Source: Paramacrobiotus metropolitanus (taxonomy: Eukaryota > Tardigrada > Eutardigrada > Parachela > Macrobiotidae). Taken from it: a DNA stretch of 64,000 nucleotides. Under the pieces are notes generated by a model that did no database searches, had not been told where the DNA came from, and saw nothing but the letters and a program-made list of their open reading frames with translations. Both the position numbers and the translations under genes were made by a program. Location: positions 248,001 through 312,000 of the forward strand of contig NW_026570289.1 of the NCBI RefSeq assembly GCF_019649055.1. The letters are read 5' to 3'. Positions 1-9,245 of this stretch are shown one piece after another (the first letter of the stretch is position 1; every line of letters begins with the position of its first letter).

Positions 1-3000
1 TTGGTGACCTTTCTGATTGATCGGAGTTTGACCTTTCTTCGTCCGATTTTGACTTTTCCAGTTCATTTATTTCTTCGGGGCTCGTTAATGGCTTTTCGGT
101 CAACTCGACCGGCGGACATTCCTCACCGTTATCGAGTGACCTTTCCCCGTTTTTTGCCTCAGTTACTGGGTTTTGTTGTTCGTTCGATATCCTTTCAACT
201 TCCTCTTTAAACCTTTTCCACATTTCACCTCTGTCCGTTAACATTTGCGCAATATCGAAAGCCGACTTTGAACTTTCTTCTGTTTCATTCGATTGTCCTT
301 CGGCTATCTCTTTAACTGGTTCCTCTTTCTCTGCTTCTTTGACAGTCCCTTTATTGGTTTGATCCTGTTGAACTGTTTCGTAACCTTTAGGTCGTTTAGG
401 ACCAACGAAAATGCAGTTTGCCATCAGTTCTTCGGTGACCCATTCATCATTCGGAATCGTTTCATACATGCACCATGTATCGCCACCTCGTTCTGGGTAG
501 TCCACTCCATCTGGATCTGGTGCAAAGGTCACCTTTTTCTTTTGCATCAGTCCCGGTGACCTTCTTCTCCGGGTTACTTGTAATTCTCTCATGTCTTTGA
601 CATCAAATGTGGGAATTTCTCTTTCAAATTTATCCCAGTATTTCTCGAATGCTTTTTCGTTTCCCTCTTTTAACGCGTTGTAGTACACTTCAAGTGATTC
701 GTAGACAGGTGTACCAAGTCCTGCCGGGAAGATGATCGTTCTCCCTTCACCTTTATACATGTGGTTCACACGGAAGTCCCAGAAAAGATCAACTCTCGCT
801 TCTTCCCACATTTCTCCTTCCTCGGTCATTTCTTCTATCTCTCGTTCAAATCTCCTTTCTGTTGCTACCGGATCGAGAGGATCTTGGATTCCTTTCTCCA
901 CACGTTGCAACCAATGGTTCAGCCATCTGCCTCTTCCAATTATGAAACTTTCCACACATGACAACCACGTTCGATATCTATTCCAATGATACCGTTCGAT
1001 GTGTGGTTTCCACATTTCGTTTGTCCGCATGATGCTTTTCGCTTTCTTTTGGGCATGACCTTTAAGGTCTGCTAATGCGGCATTACATCTTGGCCATTCT
1101 GAAAGGTCATCTTGGGAGGCATTTTCACAACATTCCGTGCATTCCCATTGTGGTTGCACTCTGCACGGATCCTCAAAGTAACCGTGGTGACAACTCCCGG
1201 CTCGTTCTTCTGGAGTTAATGTCCTTTGACTCGCTTCAGTTTTAACCTGTTCCTGTACTGTGGTAACTTCCTCACATTCGATTGGAGTCACGCTTTTATC
1301 CTCAGAGGATATTTCAATGACCTCTGGTTCTTTTTCTGTTCGGTGACTTTTCAATTGTTCGAGTGCCTTGTCGCGGATTTCGCTTGTAAACATCTGTTCC
1401 TCTTCAACTATTCGTTTAAAAACTCGTAACCTTTCACTCTTTTTATCCTTCCCCACTTTAGCCGTCTTTATTTCCAGTGCCTCTGGTACTGGGATAGGCT
1501 TTGCCCACTCCATGTCTGGCACAAGAGATTGTTTCGCTGCAACTGCCGCTTCTTTCTGTGTGGCAATTATCTCTTCAATCATTGGTGACCTTTCAATCGT
1601 TGGTGGCCTTTGAGAGTCACGTTCTGTTACTTCCTCTTTGGCTTTATCTGGTAGCCTTTCATTTTGGGTAGCAGATCGTGGTTCGAAAAGGTTCGAATTA
1701 CGCTCTCGTTCCAAGTTCTCAGTTGCTGGTGACCTTTCGTCTTCCTTTCCCAGTGCCTCTGGTACTGGGATAACTTTTCCAACTTTTCCATTTTCATTTT
1801 TCGTTTCCAGTGCCTCTGGTACTGGGATAATTTCTTCCTGCTGCACTTTTGTCATTCCCGGTGCCTCTGGTACTGGGATGACCTTTTCTCTTCCCTTCTG
1901 TGCCAGCAAGGTCCGATTTAATGTCTTTTCGATCTCCTGCTGAATCATTTGCAACTGCTCAAATGGTGACAATTCTTTTCGCGTCATCTTTTTCTTTTCG
2001 TTTCCCGGTGCCTCTGGTACTGGGATTAGCGTTTTATTAACCATTTGAGCATTTCCCGTCTGTTTTACAAGTTCGGTGACCTTTCCGACTTGAACTTTGG
2101 CGACTGGTTTTGGGTCGTCTTCTTTCTCTTCTTCACCTTCGTTATCCATTAGTACGAATTTCTTTTCCAAGAAGTCGAATCCCAATAACACTTGTACGTC
2201 GTCACACTTCGGTCGGACGTAGAATGAATGTTCGCTAGTCTTTTTCCTTAAGGTCACTGGCGCTACACAGTAGCGCGTCACCAGGAATCCTGACGTTCCA
2301 CTAATTCCATTTATTTTCACCAATCTGTCTGGTGGCAATGGGAGCATGTGGAGTCCATTCTTCTCGCAAAACGGTTTGCTGATCAGCGACGTCTCAGCGC
2401 CGGTGTCCAACATTGCGTTGACCTTTATGTCTCCCACTTTCACTTCGTGTGTGTACGCTTCAATTCTCTTGGGCAATTTTCCGTTTTGAATCTTCAGTGT
2501 ATGAATCTTACATTTCACAGGAATGAGCGATACTGGTCCCGGATCCATATCGGAAAGCACTTGTCCTTTTGCTGGAGTGCTATGACCTTTCAGTACCTCG
2601 CTCAGCTTATCAATCCTATGTGGAACGTTAGTCCGAACATCGTAATATTTTCGAGTCTCTTTCTTGTCTATTTGCTTCTCAGGAATCTTTTTACTGCTGG
2701 TGACCTTTTCGGCATTTTGCACTTGCTCGTTTGCTTTTGTGCCAGCTGTGTGACCTTTTGTCATTTCGTTTATCGTCTGATGAATCAGTTCCTCTTTACG
2801 GTTTTCATTTCGCTTATCTCTCAGCTTCTCAATGACTTCACTTGTTATTTGGTCAGCTCGCTTCAATTCGTCTTCTTCACCATCTCTCATCTCCTCTGGT
2901 GACCTTTCATATGTGACCATATTATATCCCTTTTCGGTCATCCATTCGATCACTTTCGCGGACACTTCATTGTTCGTTTTCGTCGGATCGATTTGTGAAG

Positions 3001-3517
3001 ACATTCCGTCTGTTCGGGCTGGTGACTTGTCATTGGCATCCTTTTGCAGTGCCTCCGATAAGTCCCGTGACCTTTCAACTGCGCTACTCTGTTGCGTTTG
3101 CGCTATCTCATTTGACCGTCCTTTTTGTTCATTTTGCGCTAAGTCCTGTGACCTTTCGTTGCGCTTCATGACAAATCCGCCACCTGTCAGCTTTTGTATG
3201 GGGACTTTTTCTCCATAATTCGGCGGTTTATCCTGTGGTGGAGCATTACGTGAATGATTCCAGTCAGCGAATGTCTTCTTATATTCCTCTGGATTGAATA
3301 CTGGGACTGGGTTCGATGACCTTTGCGCTGGTTTCCCGGTAACCAACTCTTCCAGTCGCTTTCTTTCACATTGCGTTCGCAACTGTTGCATGTCCCAGTA
3401 GTCCTCTTGTGACATTCTCGCTTTCTGCTTTGCTTTCGGCGTCACAGGTATCCACATCCCGTGATTGCCATTCGGTCTGTAGGCCACTTTTTTGCCACTT
3501 CTCCTTCTGTTGTAATG
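1..3517 (-). CDS. Retrotransposon Pol N-terminal part with aspartic protease (partial, runs off left edge)
   Basis: One reading frame stays open on the minus strand from just after a TAA at 3518-3520 to the window edge, about 1170 codons. About 350-400 codons in there is a retropepsin-type aspartic protease: the catalytic motif MLDTGAETSLIS (DTG at 2399-2407) is followed about 65 residues later by the flap/third-segment motif LLGFDFLEK near 2165-2190. Upstream is a charged, low-complexity region; downstream are more than 650 residues I do not recognise, including a Cys/His-rich patch (CHH...CTECC) near 1110-1200. No RT, RNase H or integrase motif is reached, so those should lie left of the window. 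The frame is +1 relative to Gag and separated from it by the TAA. Expression therefore needs splicing, internal initiation or recoding. The long open frame suggests a young copy. Confidence 0.8.
1474..2030 (-). repeat. Five copies of a 22-bp coding repeat (IPVPEA)
   Basis: Near-identical copies lie at about 1474, 1750, 1804, 1855 and 2004 within the Pol frame downstream of the protease. Each encodes IPVPEA(P/L) and contains an imperfect CCAGT...ACTGG inverted repeat. Spacing is irregular, so this is a dispersed motif, not a simple tandem array. Confidence 0.85.
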
Positions 3518-4208
3518 TTACTGCGTCCACAAGTGAGTCGTCGGAGTTCTGTGCCGTTTCATTATTCTTTGCTGCGCTGTTCGCAGTGTCAAGTCTGTTT
3601 CTTGACCTTTTAACACGACGCTATCGCCGTGACCTTTGGCGTTCACACCTGCTCCGTGACCTTTCGCTTGAACTTTTCCAACAGACGGTGACCTTTCATC
3701 TTTACTAATGACGGTGATATTCTGCTTAATCCATTCTTGCCTTATTCGCTTCTCTTCTTCGTCTTCTGAACGATTCCAAAACTTTGGCTTTGGCTCCCCG
3801 TAACAATCGCAACTTGGCTCATTCGCGCTTTTATCGTTTTCCGCAATTTTGCTGCCACACTTCTGCTCAGGTACCATTCTGCGGTGACCTTTGGTCCCGT
3901 TGGTGCGTTTCCACTCGCAGTGCCATTCTGCGGTGACCTTTGATTCTGCGACGGTGTCCTTATAACCGTTCCATTTCCTTTTTGCGCTGACGGCATCCAT
4001 ATAGCCGTTTCTCTTTGCTGTGGCGGCATCCATCTAGCCGTTTCTTGTGGTTGCGGCATCCATATAGCCGGTCCGTTTTGCTTTTTCGCTGACGGCATCC
4101 ATATAGCCGTTGCAGTGGTCACGTTCACTGCAGTACCATTCTGCAGTGGTGACCTTTCCCTTTTATCCGGTGGTTTAGGGTCGGGTCGATCAGTAGGCTC
4201 ACCGGTGC
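3518..4208 (-). other. Gag-Pol junction region with overlapping open frames and short repeats
   Basis: Between the Gag stop at 4209 and the Pol frame lie two overlapping open stretches on the minus strand: 3742-4128 and 3518-4033, in the two non-Gag frames. The second is in the Pol frame but ends at the TAA 3518-3520; a TAG at 4034-4036 closes it upstream. Four copies of a GGCATCCAT(A/C)TAGCCG-type repeat lie at about 3990-4110, encoding AIWMPS-like peptides in one frame. Several AAAGGTCAC nonamers (3603-3690, 3883, 3932) produce KGH, KVT and ERS peptides. Whether either frame is translated is unknown. It could be a linker read by frameshifting or an intron. Confidence 0.5.
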
Positions 4209-7200
4209 CTACTGATCTTGCCCGTTTCCCTGAACCGGCGCCCCACCTTGTTGTGCGCCCTGCACATTTCCTTGCGCTTGCTCGTTCACTGGGCCACCTC
4301 CGTTTGGCTGGCCACCACCCTGTTGGTAGTTTCCGCCTCCATTTCCACCGCCTCTGTAATTTCCGCGGCCATAGCCTCTGTTTCTTCCTCTGAAGCCGCC
4401 GCGGCCGAAGCCACCACGGCCGAAGCCGCCATTCTGGCCACCACCATTTCCGTTTCCATAGTTACCGTTACCTTGCTGATTCTGAAAGTTCGCTTTCGCC
4501 TGGTACCATTGCGTGATCAGGTCATATCCATTTGCGACCGCTTGGCGCCAACCACCGAGCCCGCGCAGTCGTTGCCACTCGTTGAAGGCAAACAGGTTTG
4601 GGTTCTGTTCCGGTGGTGTGTGGGCGAATTTGCATCCCTGGGTCTGGTGGTTGCCATACATACAGTACTGGCACATCTGAACGTTGTTCGCCACCCATCC
4701 GTCAATCATTTGGAACTTGAATTCGGTTCGTGACCCTTGATTTTGCTGATTATTGTTCTGGTTTCCTCTGTTTGGCTGAAAGTTGCCTTGCCTTTGACCT
4801 TGATTCTGAAAGTTTCCTTGGCCTCCATTCCAGTTTCCATTTCCATATCCATTTCCACCGAAATTTCCATTACCCCCACCTTGTTGTGGTAACCCGACAT
4901 TCACAGGAGCCATTATCTGTGGTGCCGGTGGAGCCGCATTCTGGGGTGCCGGTCTCACTTGAGTAGCTGCCTGTATCGCCGCCACCATCGCATATGTTAT
5001 TGGTTGTCCCGTCTGACTGTCGATAAAAGTCACCTTTTCGGTGACCTCTCTGACCGGAGTCTCCACGCGGTATTCAACCGGCTGCTGGACTGGCGCAGCT
5101 GCCATTCTCTGTTGCGGCACGTTTTCAACTTGGCCTTGGCGGATGGTCACGTATTCCTGATTACGTTGACCTTTTGGTGCCTTGTATTTTTCTTCGCCCG
5201 TTGCCCAATGTCGGAAGAAGTCCTTCACATCCGTTGGCGTCTTGCACTTCTGTATGCGCAGGGCTTTGTAGAGTTCGTTGTCCCCTCTACATCCTTCAAT
5301 CAGGAAACCCACTGCTTGTTTCTCTGTGATGATCCGCTTTGCTTTGAATCGCATCATCGCCTGATAATACTGGTCCAGCGATTCTTTTCCGAGTTCAAAT
5401 TTCCTTGCATAGGCCTCACGTAAGCCTAAGACTTCTTCATCTCGATCACCATATTCGTCCTTGAATTTGTCCATCCACTCTGTTATTGAGTATTCAATTC
5501 TATCTTCGGCTGCGATGTCCTTTTCTCCTTCAAACCATGTTTTTGCAGGACCTTTCACTGCACTGGCTATCTCAATCATGATTTGGTCGTCCGTCAACTG
5601 ATAAGTCCTTTGGGTTTCTTTCACCAATCGTGTCCACCCACTCACTGTGTCACGACTGCCGTCAAAGGTCATGAGTGGTGTTTTCCGGGCCATCGAGTTG
5701 AGTGCTTTTGTCAATTGCACCGCTGTGTCAATTTCTGCCCTCTGGTCATCGTCTTCTTCGCTACTTGCATCATCACTTTGATTTCGTTTCGCTTTTCCAT
5801 AACGGGATTTCCTTGGACGCTCCTGCCGGCTGGGGGGTCTGTCCCGTCGTCCTTCATCAATGAACACATTTGTCTCCATGTGCGGGGGAAATTGTGAAGG
5901 GTCACCTCGACTCATATGCGGGTAACTTTCCGATGGTGGCTCTTTGTCATCTTTGGCCTTTTCCCCGTCCTTTTCGTTTTTGACACTTCCTCTGCCAGTA
6001 CCAGTTCGTAGCGGCATGTCGAAGTGGAAGCTTTTACCCGTGCCCGTTTCATGCGCCTTGCTGTAACTGGGCGGGGGGGACTCCACTGTTGCCGTTTTAA
6101 CTCCATATTGTAGGAGTTGTTCATCTTTGTGCTTGTTAGACGTCTGGAGCGCCTTGTTCTCATCTTCCAATCGTTTAGTTCTCAGTTGAAGTTCTTCTCT
6201 TTCTCTCTTTAGATCAGAATTTTCCAGGTTGACCTTTCGTAAGTGTTCCTGCAGTTTAAAAGACTCCTGCTGGGTGACCTTTTCATTTTCCTGTTCCATC
6301 TTTTTGATGTGCTCGACCAGCTCACTCGTTTCATTTTCGAGTTGCTGATACTGCCCAGCGGCTGATCTCAGCTGATCCTTGATTGCGATCAACTCATCAT
6401 CTTTTGCCAATGCTGTGGTGGTCATCTCGACGAGGTCAGTGTTCAGCTTTGCAATCTCCTGACTCTTTTGAGCGACCTGTTGTTGCCACTCTTTGTCCTT
6501 CAGCTCCAATGTTGTGACCATTGTGTCCAGTCGCCGTGCTTCCTTCTGCCATTTGAGTCCTTCCTTAGTGACCTTTTCAATGTCTTCTGTGACCTTTTCA
6601 TTCTCCTGGTTGACCTTTTTGATTTCTTCTTTCAGGCGTTCTCCTTCAGTAGCTGTGATGTCTCTTGCCTCTCGCATCGCTTTGATTGCATCATTGCGCA
6701 ACTTCTCAGCTTCGTCCGCCCGTTCCTGATGACCTTTCGATTCTAGTTGCAGAGTGCTGACAGCCTCCTCCCGTAGCTTCAGGTCATTCCTTAGTTTGAA
6801 CGTCTCCGTTGCCAATGTCGTTAACCGTTGTGTGACCTCTGCGAATTTGGTCGCGTATTCGTCCCGTTTAGTTTCAGCTTCAGTGACCTTTTGTCGTAAC
6901 TGGTCACACTCGTCCTTCAATTCGGCTAAGTGTCGTGACCTTTCAGCTGATTCTTCTGACATACTTTCATTAAGGTCACTGACTGCAAGATGACCTTCCA
7001 TTTCTCTGTCATCTACCATTTTCAGATACTCCTCGGCCAGTTCCCTTTGCTTTTCATATTTCACCTTCCATTCTTCTGCTGTATTCTCCAAGTATCCCCG
7101 TTGTTGTTCCAACTCAAATAGCCGGGTCTCAAGCGATGTCAGTCTCTCTTGATATTCCTGTTTTCGTCTCGCCGTCTGATCTTCCTTATTGTGGAGTTCA

Positions 7201-7952
7201 TCTTCCAAATCCTTCACGCGCCTCTTCAGAGTTGACGTGGGACTATTCGGTGACGGCGGTCGTACGTTGATGACCTTTCCCGTTTGTGTCCTTTCAATAA
7301 GGTGCTCGGGTATGTCCTTAAACGGTGTCATCCCTTCAGCACGATCAGCTTCTTTCATCGCGGTCTGGAAGGACATATTCATCGTCGCTTCGTCATCCGT
7401 AAAGTAAGACTCATTCGATTCGTCTGAGACCATCGGAGTTGCCCAAAGGTCATCACCAACAGTCTTATCGTGCAGTGAAAGGTCATCCAATCCCAGTTCA
7501 GCCAATTCCATTTCTGTGACCTTTGTCTTATCCATTTCCATTCGAGTCAGGTTCACGTTTTTATCCTGCTCGTTTGTTCCGCTAATGGTAGCATCCAGCT
7601 GTGATGCTCCAACTGGTTCCACTCCTTTCCCTGTGGGCATTTCCTCCCCGGTGACCTTTTTCTGGTTCATCGGATGACTTCCCGCCGCAGATGCGGGAGT
7701 ATCCTTTCCGTCACCGCTGGAGCTCTCCTCATTCTGTGTAGCTCCAAGCGCCACTTGGTATGTGCTATCACTGCCTTTGCTGTCTTTTCTTGCAAAGGTC
7801 ACAGCCGCTCGGGTCTGTCTATCATGTCCGACTGGACGCGCGAGCGACTTGTATTCCTTCTTATATGGATCAACTGCGCTTTGTTGTGATCCTCGGGAGC
7901 TCCTGCTTCCCTGACTGCTGGTAGATGTCGGTTCCTCTTGTTCTTTGTCCAT
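4209..7952 (-). CDS. gag: Retrotransposon Gag polyprotein (1247 aa)
   Basis: A full-length frame with ATG in good context (ATCAACATGG) downstream of a TATA promoter. In order it has: an acidic, Ser/Thr-rich N-terminal region; a long coiled coil of about 400 residues (near 240-640); a retrotransposon-gag/capsid-like domain at about 790-960 (GPAKTWFEGE ... ITEWMDKFKDEYG ... LDQYYQAMMRFK), which resembles Gypsy/Metaviridae Gag; a single CCHC zinc knuckle CQYCMYGNHQTQGCKFAH (C-x2-C-x4-H-x4-C); and a Gly/Asn/Arg-rich RGG tail. It should assemble the particle and bind the element RNA. It is longer than typical Gypsy Gag because of the coiled coil. Codons spelling KVT, KGH and ERS recur because the same DNA nonamer is embedded throughout. 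No internal stop is present, so the copy may be recently active. Confidence 0.85.
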   Translation of the reverse strand: MDKEQEEPTSTSSQGSRSSRGSQQSAVDPYKKEYKSLARPVGHDRQTRAAVTFARKDSKGSDSTYQVALGATQNEESSSGDGKDTPASAAGSHPMNQKKVTGEEMPTGKGVEPVGASQLDATISGTNEQDKNVNLTRMEMDKTKVTEMELAELGLDDLSLHDKTVGDDLWATPMVSDESNESYFTDDEATMNMSFQTAMKEADRAEGMTPFKDIPEHLIERTQTGKVINVRPPSPNSPTSTLKRRVKDLEDELHNKEDQTARRKQEYQERLTSLETRLFELEQQRGYLENTAEEWKVKYEKQRELAEEYLKMVDDREMEGHLAVSDLNESMSEESAERSRHLAELKDECDQLRQKVTEAETKRDEYATKFAEVTQRLTTLATETFKLRNDLKLREEAVSTLQLESKGHQERADEAEKLRNDAIKAMREARDITATEGERLKEEIKKVNQENEKVTEDIEKVTKEGLKWQKEARRLDTMVTTLELKDKEWQQQVAQKSQEIAKLNTDLVEMTTTALAKDDELIAIKDQLRSAAGQYQQLENETSELVEHIKKMEQENEKVTQQESFKLQEHLRKVNLENSDLKREREELQLRTKRLEDENKALQTSNKHKDEQLLQYGVKTATVESPPPSYSKAHETGTGKSFHFDMPLRTGTGRGSVKNEKDGEKAKDDKEPPSESYPHMSRGDPSQFPPHMETNVFIDEGRRDRPPSRQERPRKSRYGKAKRNQSDDASSEEDDDQRAEIDTAVQLTKALNSMARKTPLMTFDGSRDTVSGWTRLVKETQRTYQLTDDQIMIEIASAVKGPAKTWFEGEKDIAAEDRIEYSITEWMDKFKDEYGDRDEEVLGLREAYARKFELGKESLDQYYQAMMRFKAKRIITEKQAVGFLIEGCRGDNELYKALRIQKCKTPTDVKDFFRHWATGEEKYKAPKGQRNQEYVTIRQGQVENVPQQRMAAAPVQQPVEYRVETPVREVTEKVTFIDSQTGQPITYAMVAAIQAATQVRPAPQNAAPPAPQIMAPVNVGLPQQGGGNGNFGGNGYGNGNWNGGQGNFQNQGQRQGNFQPNRGNQNNNQQNQGSRTEFKFQMIDGWVANNVQMCQYCMYGNHQTQGCKFAHTPPEQNPNLFAFNEWQRLRGLGGWRQAVANGYDLITQWYQAKANFQNQQGNGNYGNGNGGGQNGGFGRGGFGRGGFRGRNRGYGRGNYRGGGNGGGNYQQGGGQPNGGGPVNEQAQGNVQGAQQGGAPVQGNGQDQ

Positions 7953-8690
7953 GTTGATCGGATAACTTGGACGCTCCTGTCAATTGTTCTCACACACACG
8001 TTATTGTATGGTTTATTCGATTTTCCTAAAGGTCACTTTGTACCTCCGAAATTTTTCTAAGTCTTTATTAAAGGTCACTTTTCGACTGAAAAATTTCGAC
8101 CAAGTCCCGTTTAAAGGTCACTTTTTCGGTAAAAAGTTCGAGAGGTTTGCCCTAAAAGGTCACTTTCGGACAAAACTTCGAGACCGTTTTTTACAGTTTG
8201 AAACACGTTAGCAAATGAAATCCTACAGCTGCTGATATCGCTGTACCACTATTCAGTTCAATTTCGCTTCAATAAAGGTCACCGTTCGTCAATTCCGGAT
8301 CTTAAAGGTCACTCGAAAGGTCATTTTGATCAATTAGAACTTTTCGGTAAAGGTCACTTTCCGATGTCAAAGGTCAACTTCTGATCTCAAAGGTCACTTT
8401 CCTGCTCGTCTCAACTCAAAAGGTTACTTCTCAACTCGATTCAAGTTAAAAAGTAACTTTCCAGCTCAATTTTAATCAAAGGTCACTTTCCTTTGTCTCA
8501 ACTCAAAAGGTCACTTCTCAACTCAATTCAAGTTAAAAGGTCACTTTCCCGCTCAATTATCTCATCTCAAATCAAATTTCCCATTACGACTCGAGTTCAA
8601 CGGAAAATCCCCATTCGGGTTGTTTACTTCATTCCTATTGGTCAGCTAGCGCAAATCATTCAGTTCAAATTTCAACCAATCACAGCTCAG
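7953..8690 (-). other. Retroelement 5' leader / probable LTR R-U5 with reversed nonamer array
   Basis: This stretch lies between the predicted transcription start (about 8690) and the Gag ATG. About 13 copies of AAAGGTCAC lie on the plus strand between 8030 and 8545, so they are GTGACCTTT in the element's RNA, opposite to the dominant orientation in gag and pol. Sense-strand AATAAA occurs near 8015 and 8055, which would suit an LTR R region, but I could not place LTR ends, a primer binding site or a target duplication. The plus-strand ORFs here are shadows. Confidence 0.55.
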
Positions 8691-8720
8691 ATAACTGACC
8701 AATCACGTTGCTCCTCTAAA

Positions 8721-8742
8721 AATTTATATCTGCCTGACGTCA
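8721..8742 (-). promoter_or_regulatory. Retroelement core promoter: TATA box and CRE
   Basis: On the minus strand GATATAAATT (8721-8730) is preceded by a perfect CRE palindrome TGACGTCA (8735-8742). CCAAT boxes lie upstream at 8811-8815 and 8841-8845, and further CCAAT/ATTGG boxes lie downstream at 8637-8641, 8676-8680 and 8699-8703. The TATA spacing predicts a start near 8690. CREB/ATF-type factors bind TGACGTCA and NF-Y binds CCAAT in animals; that these act here is inference. Confidence 0.6.
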
Positions 8743-8845
8743 CGGTCAACGGCCAGACATGCGCGCCGTGTGCAAAACTCCGCCTATTTTTACGCTCAGC
8801 TCAGAACGGACCAATAAAAATTGACAATTTTACCGTCTAACCAAT

Positions 8846-9102
8846 CTCGTAATTAATAACGGTTTTCTACCTGTTAACCGTCCGTTCCACGGGAAAGTGA
8901 TCCAGATGATCCAATTCTTCTCCACCGTCCGTTCCCGCGCTGCCGCTTTTCCGTAGCGGTTGTGCCGCCCGCTTTTTATATGCTACTGTGCCGGCTGACT
9001 GCCGTAGCAACAGTAGTGGTGCTCTACTCCAGTTTGGAGCAGTCTGATCTGGTCTTTTCCGTGCGCCCCTTTTGGCGCTTCGCCGCTTGTGGCCCACGGC
9101 TT
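8846..9102. other. GC-rich upstream region of the retroelement promoter
   Basis: This is probably U3 or flank of the LTR. Beyond the CCAAT boxes I see no gene or clear motif. Confidence 0.3.
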
Positions 9103-9245
9103 AGGCTTCGCTGAAGCCTTGCCGAGTACCAGTGACACCAGTGTAGGTCTTCGCTGAAGACTCTACACCGAGGAACACTGGCGACTGCTCTCTTGCACTC
9201 TTGCACAGCTAAGGAAACAGCACGGTTCTTCGCTGAAGATACCGT
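9103..9245. repeat. Three hairpins sharing the apex TTCGCTGAA
   Basis: CTTCGCTGAAG recurs at 9103-9119, about 9140-9167 and about 9220-9243. Each copy is closed by a different but self-complementary lower stem: AGG/CCT; GTGTAG/CTACAC with one bulged base; and ACGGT/ACCGT with one bulge. The constant apex with variable, complementary stems suggests a structural element. Similar apex sequences with weaker stems occur near 13088 and 18148. Confidence 0.6.

Larger units (their letters stand above)
1..8545. repeat. Interspersed AAAGGTCAC nonamer array across the retroelement
   Basis: By eye I count about 38 plus-strand TGACCTT (element-sense AAGGTCA) between 1 and 7990, against about 8 in the other orientation. 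From 8030 to 8545 there are about 13 in the opposite orientation and none in the first. Most extend to GAAAGGTCACC. Clusters occur at 3603-3690 (four copies) and 6567-6615 (three copies). A given 7-mer is expected about 0.5 times per strand in 8 kb of random sequence. Confidence 0.9.

Noticed and set aside
293-3708. Plus-strand ORFs rich in Phe/Ser/Leu across 1-8 kb
   Set aside because: They are antisense shadows of the minus-strand gag and pol frames.
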